This document shows positions 1 to 8,555 of a stretch of 64,000 nucleotides of DNA, in pieces. The stretch is from UBA6912 sp963792895 (GTDB lineage: Bacteria > Actinomycetota > Acidimicrobiia > Spongiisociales > UBA5794): contig CAWBYA010000003.1 in the NCBI GenBank assembly GCA_963792895.1, positions 1 to 64,000 of the forward strand. Direction: 5' to 3'. The number at the start of each line of letters is the position of its first letter. The first letter of the stretch is position 1. Both the position numbers and the translations under genes were made by a program. Under the pieces are notes generated by a model. The model had not been told where the DNA came from. It was given only the letters and a program-made list of their open reading frames with translations, and did no database searches.

Positions 1-548
1 AGAGCGTCGCGATCCTGCGCCGGAAGGCGCTCGACCGCGGCTGCCGCCGCGGCCGGGTCGTTTCGGGCCACCAGCAGCTCGGCCACGCGCACCACGATCG
101 CCGGTTCGAGGGACGCGGCCGGCGCCCACTCGACCAGCTCGTTCCAGTACGACACCGCCAGGTCGTTCTCGCCGTCGCGCAGCGCGCGGCGGATCACCTG
201 CTGGATGGCCGGCGCCGCTTCCTCGGCCTGACCGTGGTCGACCGCCAGGTTCCACCACGCCAGCGAGGCGTCCACGTTGTCGGGCTCGGCTTCGACCGTG
301 GTCCGGAGCATCCGCAGCGCCTCCTCGTGGCGTCCCTGCTCCCGCGTCGCCAGCGCGATCTCGACCACCGTGTTGTCGACCAGGGTGATCTTGTCCTCGA
401 TCGCGCGGTCGATGAAGCGCTCCTCGATCCGGAAATGACGCATGCCCACTGCCACCGCCAGACCGAAGGCGAAGCCCGCCACGTGCGCCCAGTGGGCGAC
501 TCCTCCCCCGCCGGAGTGTGGCGCCGCCGCGTCGATGCTGCTGGCCAT
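1..548 (-). CDS. Rhomboid-family intramembrane protease, C-terminal part with TPR-like tail (partial at both ends)
   Basis: This frame is open from 548 to the window edge. It begins at an internal ATG (546-548) and soon reads GGGGVAHWAHVAGFAFG, which matches the last catalytic-His helix of rhomboid proteases. About 140 residues of helical TPR-like sequence follow (EEALRMLRTTVEAEPDN is one such segment). The nucleophilic GxSG serine helix and the earlier membrane segments should lie upstream of 548, but the sequence there is a plus-strand response regulator. The gene is therefore cut at its 5-prime side by a junction near 550 and at its 3-prime side by the window edge. The rhomboid assignment rests on the His-helix motif; the tail is only described as TPR-like. 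Confidence 0.7.
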   Translation of the reverse strand, partial: MASSIDAAAPHSGGGGVAHWAHVAGFAFGLAVAVGMRHFRIEERFIDRAIEDKITLVDNTVVEIALATREQGRHEEALRMLRTTVEAEPDNVDASLAWWNLAVDHGQAEEAAPAIQQVIRRALRDGENDLAVSYWNELVEWAPAASLEPAIVVRVAELLVARNDPAAAAAAVERLPAQDRDA

Positions 549-1179
549 CAGCCGTCGAGCGCGCCCTTCGCTTCGAGGGATATGAGGTGTTGACGGCTCG
601 CGATGGCGCCGAGGCACTGTCGGCCGTCATGAACGAGCGCCCGGATGTGATCGTGCTCGACGTGATGATGCCGCACGTCGACGGTCTCGAAGCAACGCGC
701 CGCATCCGCGCGCGGGCGACCGCACCCCCATCTTGATGCTGACGGCCCGGGAGGCCGTCTCCGACCGCGTCGCCGGCCTGGACGCTGGTGCGGACGACTA
801 CCTGGTGAAGCCGTTCGCACTCGAGGAGCTGCTCGCCAGATTGCGCGCCCTTCTGCGCCGGGCGAGTGGGGGCGGCACGGACGTCTTCACCGTCGGCGAC
901 ATGGTGCTCAATTCCGCTACGCGGGAGGCGCGTCGCGGGGACCACACCATCGAGCTCACCAAGACCGAGTTCGACCTGCTGGAGCTCCTCATGCAGAACG
1001 CAGGTGTCGTGCTCAACCGCTCAGTGATCTACGACCGGATCTGGGGGTACGACTTCGAGACGTCCTCCAACTCGCTCGACGTCTACATCGGTTACCTGCG
1101 GCGCAAGACAGAAGTCGACAACCTGCCGCGACTCATCCACACCGTTCGCGGCGTTGGCTACGTCGCCCGCGAGTCATGA
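518..1179 (+). CDS. OmpR-family response regulator, N-terminally truncated and frameshifted (MprA-like)
   Basis: Native sequence starts at codon 551 (AVERALRFEGYEVLTARDG) and includes the phospho-acceptor segment PDVIVLDVMMP, the K loop DDYLVKPF, and a winged-helix DNA-binding domain ending YLRRKTEVDNLPRLIHTVRGVGY. The first 10-20 residues with the acidic DD pair are missing and are replaced by rhomboid-derived sequence from the other strand. A -1 frameshift near 712-716, in the GGG of CGCGCGGGCGAC, splits receiver from effector; restoring one G gives RIRARGDRTPILMLTAREAV. It lies just upstream of a histidine kinase gene and is surely its partner. The combination with the downstream kinase resembles MprAB of mycobacteria. 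Function as it stands is doubtful unless both defects are assembly artefacts. Confidence 0.85.
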
Positions 1180-1210
1180 GCGCGGTCGCCCTGGACCGCC
1201 TCGAGGTGAG

Positions 1211-2587
1211 ATGAGGCTGCGCACCCGGATGGCGCTGATCTCGGCTGCCGCAGTTGCGGTGGTTGTGGTCGTTGCCGTGGTGCTCGCCCAAGCCGTAGCT
1301 CGTCGGGAGCTGCTGCGCGAGATCGACCAGAGCCTCGTCGACAGGATTGCGGCCATCGAGCGGTTCCCCGCCAACGACCGCGTCGGCGATCTCATCGGCC
1401 GCGACCAGAGCCGCCGAGGATTCGGGCCGGATTCGATCTTCGGTCGCGGTGAGTCGGGTTTCGACGCGTTGTTCTTCCAATTCGTCGACGGTACGGGTCG
1501 AACCATCACAGCCGCCGGTCAGGCTCTGTCGCTTCCCGTGGACGCAAGCGACATCGCGATCGCCTCCGGAAGTCGGGCATCAGTGCTGCGCACGGTGACG
1601 ATCGACGACGAGCGGCTGCGCATGATCACGAGCGGTGTTCCTGGCGGTGCCGTTCAGCTCGCTCGATCGCTCCAGGAAGTCGACGACACGCTTGCCGGGG
1701 TGACGGGCACGCTGACTCTGGCGGGGGCACTCGGAGTGCTGCTCGCCGGCCTCCTCGGGCTCGTCGTCGCGCGTAGCGCCCTGCGGCCGGTCGACCGTCT
1801 CACCGAGACGGTCGAGCACGTCGCAGAGACGAAGGAGCTCGCCGCCAGGATCGACGTCGTTCGCGACGACGAAGTGGGGCGCCTTGCGAAGAGCTTCAAC
1901 GCGATGCTCGAAGCGCTCGAGCAGTCACGGGTCCAGCAGCAGCAGCTCGTGCGCGACGCAGGGCATGAGCTGCGCACCCCGCTGACCGCGCTGCGGACGA
2001 ACATCGAGCTGCTCGCCCGAGCCGGCAACCTTCCCGACGACCAGCGACGCGAGCTGCTCGACGCCGCGACCTTCGAGCTGAGAGAGCTGTCCGACCTGAC
2101 CGCCGAGCTCGTCGACCTCGCGGCAGATCCCGAGGCGGTGACCGAGCCTGCCGAGACGGTGCGCCTCGACGAGTTGGTCGAGCGCGTCATCGAGAGGTTT
2201 CGGCGAAGAACGGGTCGCGAGATCACGCTTGCCGCAACGCCTGCGACGGTGAAGGTGCGCGTCGCTTCGGTCGAGCGGGCTGTCGGCAACCTGATCGACA
2301 ACGCACGCAAGTGGAGTCCGGACGGCGGGGTCATCGACATCACGGTGGACGGCGCGAACGTGCGCGTCGAGGATCGTGGTCCAGGCATCGATGCCGTTGA
2401 CAAGGAGCGGGTGTTCGATCGCTTCTATCGAGCCCCGGCGGCCCGCACGAAGCCTGGCTCGGGCCTCGGTCTGGCGATTGTGAAGAAGGTCGTGGAGGAG
2501 CACGGTGGCTCCGTGTTCGTCACCGACCGATCCGGTGGCGGCACCACAGTCGGCTTCTCACTACCGGTCGCCGGCGCGGGCGCCTGA
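1211..2587 (+). CDS. Sensor histidine kinase (MprB-like)
   Basis: The product is a 458-residue membrane kinase that should phosphorylate the response regulator encoded just upstream. Visible parts in order are an N-terminal membrane segment (about 8-30), an extracytoplasmic sensor region (about 35-165), a second membrane segment (about 167-188), HAMP (about 190-240), HisKA with phospho-accepting His252 in VRDAGHELRTPLTALR, and HATPase with N box DNARKW, DRGPGI, and GSGLGLAIV. ATG 1211 is chosen because the hydrophobic helix follows directly; GAGGTGAG overlaps the region just before it, so spacing is short. An upstream ATG at 1154 would add 19 unlikely residues overlapping the regulator gene. 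Confidence 0.92.
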   Translation: MRLRTRMALISAAAVAVVVVVAVVLAQAVARRELLREIDQSLVDRIAAIERFPANDRVGDLIGRDQSRRGFGPDSIFGRGESGFDALFFQFVDGTGRTITAAGQALSLPVDASDIAIASGSRASVLRTVTIDDERLRMITSGVPGGAVQLARSLQEVDDTLAGVTGTLTLAGALGVLLAGLLGLVVARSALRPVDRLTETVEHVAETKELAARIDVVRDDEVGRLAKSFNAMLEALEQSRVQQQQLVRDAGHELRTPLTALRTNIELLARAGNLPDDQRRELLDAATFELRELSDLTAELVDLAADPEAVTEPAETVRLDELVERVIERFRRRTGREITLAATPATVKVRVASVERAVGNLIDNARKWSPDGGVIDITVDGANVRVEDRGPGIDAVDKERVFDRFYRAPAARTKPGSGLGLAIVKKVVEEHGGSVFVTDRSGGGTTVGFSLPVAGAGA

Positions 2588-2727
2588 ACCTGCGGGGACG
2601 GCGATCGGCGCGTTGCGCCGCGTGGCCGATCTCTCATTGGTTTCTCACAATCGGCTCAGGAGCCTCTCATTGGGCCAGACGACGATGTGAATGCTGAAAT
2701 CGACAACCTGCCGAAAGGAACAGCACG

Positions 2728-3351
2728 ATGCGCAAGGTACTGGGGGCTCTCCTTGTAGTGGGTCTGCTCGTTGGAGGTGGGGTGGCGTATGCATTGCTGT
2801 CGTCCCCGCCGTCGGCGACGGCCCAGGATGATGACTCTTCGACCACTGAGCCAGACGTCGCGGTGACGGACGACACGGCGGCGACCGACTCTGCCGCAAC
2901 GGACGATGCGGCTGCCGACCGCCGCGTGCGACGTGACGTCCTCGGGGAAGTACTCGACCAACTCGTGACCGACAACGTCATCACGCAGGATCAGGCAGAT
3001 CAGATCCGCGCCTCCTTCGCTACAAAGCGGGAGGAGCTGCGAGCCGAGTTTGGGGCGCAGCGTGGCGACGCGGCCGCTGATGGGCGAGGGTTCCGTGGCT
3101 TCGGTCACACTCTCGACGAGTTCCTCGCCGACGGCGTGATCGATGCCGACGAGCTCGCTCAGCTCCCGGAGGGCAATCCTCTCACCGACCCGGACAGCCC
3201 GGCGGCCCAGTATCTCGAAGACGGTCAGATCACGCAGGAAGAGCTCGATCTGCTGATAGCCGAGTTTCGCGCCGACGCTCCGGGGTTCCGTCACCACGGT
3301 CCGGACACCGACGACGAGACGACCGATATCACCACGACCACCACCGGGTAG
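2728..3351 (+). CDS. Exported or membrane-anchored protein with degenerate EF-hand-like repeats
   Basis: The 207-residue product has a signal peptide or anchor (VLGALLVVGLLVGGGVAYALL, about 4-24), an acidic Thr/Ala/Asp-rich spacer (about 28-65), and three related modules: VTDNVITQDQADQI, LADGVIDADELAQL and LEDGQITQEELDLL. The last two resemble DxDG-I-E calcium loops or short SHOCT-like helices, but full EF-hand ligands are missing. The ribosome binding site is GAAAGGA at about 2714. It follows the two-component genes by 140 bp and could be a target of that system; this is inference from position. No family name can be given with confidence. Confidence 0.75.
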   Translation: MRKVLGALLVVGLLVGGGVAYALLSSPPSATAQDDDSSTTEPDVAVTDDTAATDSAATDDAAADRRVRRDVLGEVLDQLVTDNVITQDQADQIRASFATKREELRAEFGAQRGDAAADGRGFRGFGHTLDEFLADGVIDADELAQLPEGNPLTDPDSPAAQYLEDGQITQEELDLLIAEFRADAPGFRHHGPDTDDETTDITTTTTG

Positions 3352-3392
3352 GGCTGCGGCGCCAAGGAACCACAAACAACCAACACCGCACG

Positions 3393-3425
3393 GATCGAGC
3401 CCGCCACCCCTCGGCGGGCTCGATC
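3393..3425. terminator. Bidirectional terminator between converging genes
   Basis: Perfect 13-bp inverted repeat (GATCGAGCCCGCC and its complement) around a 7-nt loop, placed between the stop codons of the exported-protein gene (3351, plus) and xylB (3436, minus). There is no long T tract, as is usual in high-GC actinobacteria. Confidence 0.8.
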
Positions 3426-3435
3426 GCGCCAAGGT

Positions 3436-4924
3436 TCACCTGGTCGAGAGGTGATGCATCGCTGGGCTGAGCGCCGGGTACAAGCTGCGGTAGATCTCGT
3501 GGAGTGGCGGGTAGACCGCGGGATTCACCGGTGGCGTCGCCTCCGCAACGTGCACCCACCCGGCCGCTCCGGCGTCGACCGACTCGTGCCACCCCGCTCC
3601 GACGGCGGCGAGCAGGGCCGCCCCGTACGCGGCGCCCTCGGTGGTGGTGACGGTGGCGACTTCGGCATCCAGCACATCGGCGACGATCTGACGCCACGTC
3701 GCGCTGCGGGCGCCGCCACCGCTGATTCTGATCTGCTGCGGCCGGGTCACTCCGGCCTCCACCATCACGTCGAGCGAGTCGAGCAGGCTGAACGCCACCC
3801 CCTCCATCACGGCACGCACCAGGTGGCCGAGCCCGTGCCGCGTGGTGAGGCCGACGAACGCTCCTCGCGCCAACGGATCCGGATACGGTGTGCGCTCCCC
3901 GGACAGGTAGGGGAGGAAGACCAGGCCATCGGCACCCGCCGGGGTCGCGCCGGCCAGGCTGGACAGCTCGTCGTAGGAGCGATCGGGCACAAGGGCGTCG
4001 TGCAGCCATGCCAGCGAACCGGCTGCAGCCAGCGTCACCCCCATCATGTGCCAACGTCCCGGGACGGCATGTGGGAAGGCATGAACCCGCCCTTGGGGAT
4101 CGATGGCCGGACCATCCGTTGTGGCGAAGACAACGCCAGAAGTGCCGAGGGAAGCCGTCACGATGCCGGGGACAACGGCTCCCGTCCCAACTGCCGTCGC
4201 TGCCTGGTCGCCGCCGCCTGCGACGACGGGCGTGCCCTCACGAAGACCCGTCGCTGCCGCCGCTTCCCCCGACACGCGGCCCGTCACCTCCGGGCCTTCG
4301 AAGGTCGCGGGCAGCCACTCGGGCGGGATGTCGAGCGCAGCGAGGATCTCGGGCGACCATGTGCGGGTTGCATGATCGAACAGGATCGTCCCGCCGCCGC
4401 CTGCCCGGTCGGATGCGTACCCGCCTGTCAGCCGGAGCCGCACGAAGTCTTTCGGCAGCAGCACGTGGCGGATGCGCGCGAACAGGTCTGGCTCGTGGTT
4501 GCGCATCCAGAGGATCTTGGGGGCGGTGAATCCGGTCAGGGCATCGTTGCCCGTGATGGCGATGAGTCTCGCGCCCCACGCGGTCGCGGATCTCGTCGCA
4601 CTCGGCGCCTGTCCGCTGATCGTTCCACAGGATCGCAGGCCGCAGCGGGGTGCCCGAGGCGTCGAGCGCAACGAGCCCGTGCATCTGCCCGGTGAGCCCG
4701 ACGGCCGCAACGTCGTTGCCGGTGGCGCCGACCTCGGAGAGCACGGTGCGGATCGCTGTTTGGGTGGCGGTCCACCACAGGTCGGGATTCTGCTCGCTCC
4801 ACAAGGGGTGGGGTGCGTGTGCGCCGTAGGTCGACGCTGCCACCCCTGCGACTGCGCCATCGTCGTCGACCAGGACCGCCTTGGTTGCGGTGGTGGAGGT
4901 GTCGATGCCCAGGACGTAGCTCAC
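3436..4924 (-). CDS. xylB: Xylulokinase (FGGY carbohydrate kinase), one frameshift
   Basis: Phosphorylates D-xylulose with ATP in the second step of the isomerase pathway. The N-terminal part has the phosphate-1 loop GIDTSTTATKAVLVD, then LTGQMHGLVALD and ILWNDQRTGAEC. The C-terminal part has VVAGGGDQAATAVGTG, GTSGVVFA, the FGGY-type block LPYLSGERTPY, and ISGGGARSATWRQIVADV. The two parts are in different frames; the break is at 4574-4577 in a CCCC run (GGGG on the coding strand), where removing one base restores RDRVGARLIAITGNDA. The GTG start at 4922-4924 overlaps the stop of the upstream mutarotase-like gene as GTGA, so translation is coupled. About 496 residues, normal for the family. 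Confidence 0.93.
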
Positions 4925-5805
4925 GGTTTCCTCCCTTCGATCAGCTCGGCCACCTCGACCGGCGTGGCGCCCGGGTCCACGGCCATCAGCTCCCAGCGTT
5001 CCTGGTGCTGCACCTCCTCGCCCGGTGGGAGCTCCCAGGTCGGGCTGAGCGTTTCCAATTCGAGGAAGACATCGTTGCAGTAGCACTCCGCGCTCGCTCC
5101 GAGATCGGGATAGCGCGCACCTTCGTAGTGGGCGGCGCGCTTGACGAACGCGGTTGAGCCGCTGACGTACGCCAGCCATCCCCTGCGTAGCTCGATGCCG
5201 AGCTTCGCCGGGGAAACCCGGCGAGCCTCAACCGTGATGAGGTCGCCTCCGAGGCCGAGCAAGGGGTCGGCGAAGTCGGTGTACGGCCACCCAACCAACA
5301 GCCGGTTCCCTTGGAGGCCGTGGGGGTCCGCCGGCGTCCGGGGCAGGGGGATGATGCCGGTGCCGCCGGGGGTCAGCTGGGTGATCGCCCATGCCGCGAG
5401 TGCCACCGGCCGGTTGCGTTCGTTGATCAACGTGTGGTCCACAACGAGCTGCGACCCGTCGATGCTCACCCGCACCTCCTTGCGGACGGGCACCTGCCCG
5501 GAGGCAGTCTCGAAGCGCACACCGTCTGGCATCGTCGTCGCCGTCACCGGGGTCCCGTCTGGCTCATACGTCCAGGAGGGGACCTCCGGCGCAACCCAGA
5601 GGCGGTGGCCGCCGTAGAACGAGAAGCGGCGGCCGTCGTCGAGATCGAGCCCCACCCCGGGCAACCATGCCAGCAGGTTGGGGAGATCGCCTGCCGTGAA
5701 GCTGAGGATGCGGGGGCCAACTCCGGTCGACACCACAGCCCGCAGATCGCCGCCCTCCACCGCAATCGCGTCGAGCCCTTCGAACCCGACCTCTTCGACC
5801 CTCAA
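4921..5805 (-). CDS. Aldose-1-epimerase-like / DUF4380-type protein of the xylose operon
   Basis: A 294-residue protein with a mutarotase-superfamily look: GVGPRILSFTAGDLPNLLAWLP near the start, then FYGGHRLWVAPEVPSWTYEPDGTPV, TLINERNRPVALAAWAITQLTPGG and a late LSPTWELPPGEEVQHQERWEL. These match the beta-sandwich sugar-binding fold of galactose-mutarotase relatives, especially DUF4380, rather than classical GalM. It sits between xylA and xylB with overlapping codons on both sides: its start is a TTG at 5803-5805 overlapping the xylA stop (TTGA) and its stop overlaps the xylB start (GTGA). A role in interconverting xylose anomers for XylA is inferred from position. The catalytic His/Glu pair of GalM was not located with certainty. 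Confidence 0.8.
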   Translation of the reverse strand: MRVEEVGFEGLDAIAVEGGDLRAVVSTGVGPRILSFTAGDLPNLLAWLPGVGLDLDDGRRFSFYGGHRLWVAPEVPSWTYEPDGTPVTATTMPDGVRFETASGQVPVRKEVRVSIDGSQLVVDHTLINERNRPVALAAWAITQLTPGGTGIIPLPRTPADPHGLQGNRLLVGWPYTDFADPLLGLGGDLITVEARRVSPAKLGIELRRGWLAYVSGSTAFVKRAAHYEGARYPDLGASAECYCNDVFLELETLSPTWELPPGEEVQHQERWELMAVDPGATPVEVAELIEGRKP

Positions 5806-6962
5806 CGAGCGCCGAGCAGGAGGTCGATGACGAGCTGGTCGAGCCGCTCGTACGGTTGGGCACGGCCGGCCAGTGCGCCGCGATCGAACTCCGTGTCCTT
5901 CAGCGTCGCCGCCTTGTCCGCGGTATAGCCGCCACGCCAGAACGCATAGCTGCCGTCGTCGGCCGTGATCTGGGCGAGGAGCTCCTTGATCTCCTGATCG
6001 TTGCGGAACTGCTCGGCCTTCTCTTTCAGGATGAGATAGGTGCGCATGCACCCCCGGGCGAACGCCTTGACGTCCTCGTAGTCGGCCGTCCGGTAGGCGT
6101 GGGCGTCGAAGTGGCGAGGGCCGTCGTAGCCGACGTCCTCGAGGAACTTCACGAGCCAGAAGGCCTGCTTGATACTCACTGAGCCGAACCTGAGGTCTTG
6201 GTCGTAGCGGCCAGGCCACTGGTCGTTGAGGTCGATGTGGAACAACTTGCCCATCTCCCATGCCTGGGCCACCTGGTGCATGAAGCTGAGGCCCGCCATG
6301 TGCTCGTGCGCCACCTCGGGATTCACGCCGACCATGTCGCCGTGCTCGAGCGTCGAGATGAAGGCGAGCATGTTGCCCGTCGTCGCCAGGTAGATGTCGG
6401 CCCGCGGCTCGTTCGGCTTCGACTCCAGGGCGAAGCGGAGGTCGTAGCCCTGGTCCTTGACGTACGCAGCGAGGAAGTCGAGCCCTTCCCGGTACCACCG
6501 CAGCGCTTCGACGACGTCCTTGGAGGCATCGGATTCGACACCTTCGCGTCCACCCCAGAACACGTAGGTGGTTGCGCCGAGCTCGACGCCGAGGTCGATG
6601 GCTCGCATCGTCTTCTGGATGGCGTAGGCCCGCACGGCCGGGTCGTTGGCGGTGAACGCCCCGTCGCGGAAGGCAGGGTCGGTGAACAGGTTGGTCGTCG
6701 CCATCGGCACGACGATCCCGGTCTCGTCGAGGGCCTTCTTGAAGTCGGCGACGATCTTCTCTCGCTCGGCCCAGGTGGCGTCGATGGGGACGAGGTCGTT
6801 GTCGTGGAAGTTGACCCCCCACGCGCCGACCTCCGCCAGCAGATGGACGAGCTCGACGGGCGTCTTGGCCGGGCGGACTGCCTCGCCGAAAGGGTCCCGT
6901 CCGATGTTGCCGACGGTCCACAGACCGAAGCTGAACCTGTGCTCGGGACGAGGCACGTACAT
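5802..6962 (-). CDS. xylA: Xylose isomerase
   Basis: Converts D-xylose to D-xylulose in the cytoplasm. The 386-residue length and sequence fit the actinobacterial class I enzyme. Diagnostic stretches are FHDNDLVP (catalytic His), TYVFWGGREG, ALESKPNEPR (metal Glu and Lys), VGVNPEVAHEHMAG (metal Glu and His), HIDLNDQ (metal Asp residues) and HFDAHAYR. ATG 6962 is preceded by a strong AGGAGG (6969-6974). It is the first gene of a three-gene operon xylA - mutarotase-like - xylB, all overlapping by 4 nt. A LacI-type palindrome lies about 120 bp upstream, so repression by a sugar-responsive LacI protein is likely, although no such regulator is in the window. Confidence 0.97.
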   Translation of the reverse strand: MYVPRPEHRFSFGLWTVGNIGRDPFGEAVRPAKTPVELVHLLAEVGAWGVNFHDNDLVPIDATWAEREKIVADFKKALDETGIVVPMATTNLFTDPAFRDGAFTANDPAVRAYAIQKTMRAIDLGVELGATTYVFWGGREGVESDASKDVVEALRWYREGLDFLAAYVKDQGYDLRFALESKPNEPRADIYLATTGNMLAFISTLEHGDMVGVNPEVAHEHMAGLSFMHQVAQAWEMGKLFHIDLNDQWPGRYDQDLRFGSVSIKQAFWLVKFLEDVGYDGPRHFDAHAYRTADYEDVKAFARGCMRTYLILKEKAEQFRNDQEIKELLAQITADDGSYAFWRGGYTADKAATLKDTEFDRGALAGRAQPYERLDQLVIDLLLGAR

Positions 6963-7081
6963 TGGATGTCCTCCTGTTGTGTCCGTTCACGAGGGCGAGA
7001 CGCCCCGCCGAGATGACGCCAGCAACGCTACGCCCTTCCCGCACTACGAGGAAATGGCAGACCTCGTTCGCGGGTGACCTC

Positions 7082-7093
7082 GCAAGCGCTTGC
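7082..7093. promoter_or_regulatory. LacI-family operator in divergent xylA / beta-glucosidase promoter region
   Basis: A perfect 12-bp palindrome GCAAGCGCTTGC, with the central CG step and half-site spacing typical of LacI/GalR operators, lies in the 211-bp region between the xylA start (6962, minus) and the GH1 start (7174, plus). Other regulatory boxes in this region are not clear. Confidence 0.7.
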
Positions 7094-7173
7094 CTCGGAC
7101 AGCACCCTTCTCGAAGATACGCCCGCAGGCACGCAGGCCGCGATGAGACCGCCCACGCCCTCGAGAGGGAGAC

Positions 7174-8517
7174 ATGACCAGCTATACCTTTCCCGAGGGC
7201 TTCGTCTGGGGAAGCGCAACGGCGTCCTACCAAGTGGAGGGTGCGGTCGCCGAGGACGGACGAGGCGAGAGCATCTGGGATCGCTTCTCGCACACCCCCG
7301 GCCGCGTGGCGGGCGGCGACACAGGGGATGTCGCATGCGATCACTACCACCGATGGCGTGACGATGTCGCCTTGATGCGGTCGTTGAACCTCGGTGCGTA
7401 CCGGTTCTCGATCGCATGGCCGCGGGTGATTCCCGACGGTGACGGCAACGTGAACCCTGCGGGGCTCGACTTCTACGACCGTCTGGTCGACGGTTTGCTC
7501 GACGCCGGCATCCGGCCGTATCCAACGCTGTATCACTGGGATCTTCCGCAAGCGCTCGAGGATCGGGGCGGCTGGCGATCGCGAAAGACGGTCGACGCCT
7601 TCGCCCGCTACGTCGAGGTGGTCGTCGATCGGCTCGGTGATCGTGTCACCGACTGGTGGACGATCAACGAGCCGTGGGTCATCGCAGTGGTCGGCCACGA
7701 AGAGGGCCGGCACGCCCCAGGGCGCCGCTCTACGCAGGAGTCCCTCGACGTTGCCCACCACGTGCTCGTGGCACACGCCAGGGCGGTCGACGTGGTGCGC
7801 AGCCGCGGCGCTGCTCGAGCCGGCATCGTCCTCAACCAGGCCGTCCAGGTGCCGCGGTCGAGCCATCCAGAGGACGTTGCGCTCGCTCGCTTCGAGGACG
7901 GCCGGCTGATTCGGTGGTTCATGGATCCCCTTGCCGGTCGCGGGTACCCGGAGGACGTGCTGCAGGCGATTGCCTGGGATCAGTCGGTGGTGCTTCCCGG
8001 CGACCTCGAGGCGATCGCCCGGCCGATCGACATGCTCGGCATCAACTACTACACCCGAGAGGTCGTCGCCGCTCCGGGGGTCGCCGACGAAGCCCGGCCG
8101 CGACCGCTGCGTCGGAGACCGGCGACGAGTGGACCGACATGGGCTGGGAGGTCTACCCGCGCAGGGATCGCCGAGCTGTTGGCGCGGGCGCACCGCAACT
8201 ACGGGTACCAGTCGCTGTACATCACCGAGAACGGTGCGGCGTACACGGTTCATCCAGCTGGCGGTGGGGTGCACGACGAGATCAGGCGGGCGTTTCTCGA
8301 GCGCCATCTCGCCGCCGTCCACGGAGCGATCTCGACCGGCGTCCCCGTCGACGGCTACTTCGTGTGGTCGCTGCTCGACAACTTCGAGTGGGAGCGCGGC
8401 TACGCGATGCGGTTCGGAATCGTCCACGTCGACTACGGGAGCCAAGAACGGATCGTCAAGGACAGCGGGCATTGGTTCGCAAGGGTGGCGGCGAGCAACG
8501 GGTTCAACGCTGATTGA
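7174..8517 (+). CDS. Beta-glucosidase, glycoside hydrolase family 1 (carries a compensated double frameshift)
   Basis: Hydrolyses beta-glucosides or related beta-glycosides. GH1 signatures are FVWGSATASYQVEG near the N-terminus, the acid/base segment WWTINEPW with Glu166, INYYTREVV, the nucleophile segment YITENGAAY with Glu352, and DGYFVWSLLDNFEWERGY. The reading frame stays open, but residues from about 308 to 330 are nonsense: the conserved GDEWTDMGWEVYPRG is encoded in another frame between about 8095 (one base missing) and 8160 (one base extra). GGGAG at 7166-7170 serves the ATG. It is divergent from xylA and shares the LacI-type operator, suggesting use of xylo- or gluco-oligosaccharides. 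Confidence 0.93.
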   Translation: MTSYTFPEGFVWGSATASYQVEGAVAEDGRGESIWDRFSHTPGRVAGGDTGDVACDHYHRWRDDVALMRSLNLGAYRFSIAWPRVIPDGDGNVNPAGLDFYDRLVDGLLDAGIRPYPTLYHWDLPQALEDRGGWRSRKTVDAFARYVEVVVDRLGDRVTDWWTINEPWVIAVVGHEEGRHAPGRRSTQESLDVAHHVLVAHARAVDVVRSRGAARAGIVLNQAVQVPRSSHPEDVALARFEDGRLIRWFMDPLAGRGYPEDVLQAIAWDQSVVLPGDLEAIARPIDMLGINYYTREVVAAPGVADEARPRPLRRRPATSGPTWAGRSTRAGIAELLARAHRNYGYQSLYITENGAAYTVHPAGGGVHDEIRRAFLERHLAAVHGAISTGVPVDGYFVWSLLDNFEWERGYAMRFGIVHVDYGSQERIVKDSGHWFARVAASNGFNAD

Positions 8518-8518
8518 T

Positions 8519-8539
8519 CGCCGGACCTCGCTCCCGGCG
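8519..8539 (+). terminator. Short hairpin after the beta-glucosidase gene
   Basis: CGCCGG and CCGGCG arms with a 9-nt loop start 2 nt after the GH1 stop codon. The stem is short and the next gene begins at 8556 on the same strand, so it may be only a weak or attenuating hairpin. Confidence 0.35.
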
Positions 8540-8555
8540 CGATAACGTGGCCTCG

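Noticed and set aside
4921..8472. Very long minus-strand frame of about 1183 codons
   Set aside because: It is the mutarotase-like gene at its downstream end extended through antisense or out-of-frame sequence of xylA and the beta-glucosidase gene. Only the last 294 codons show homology.
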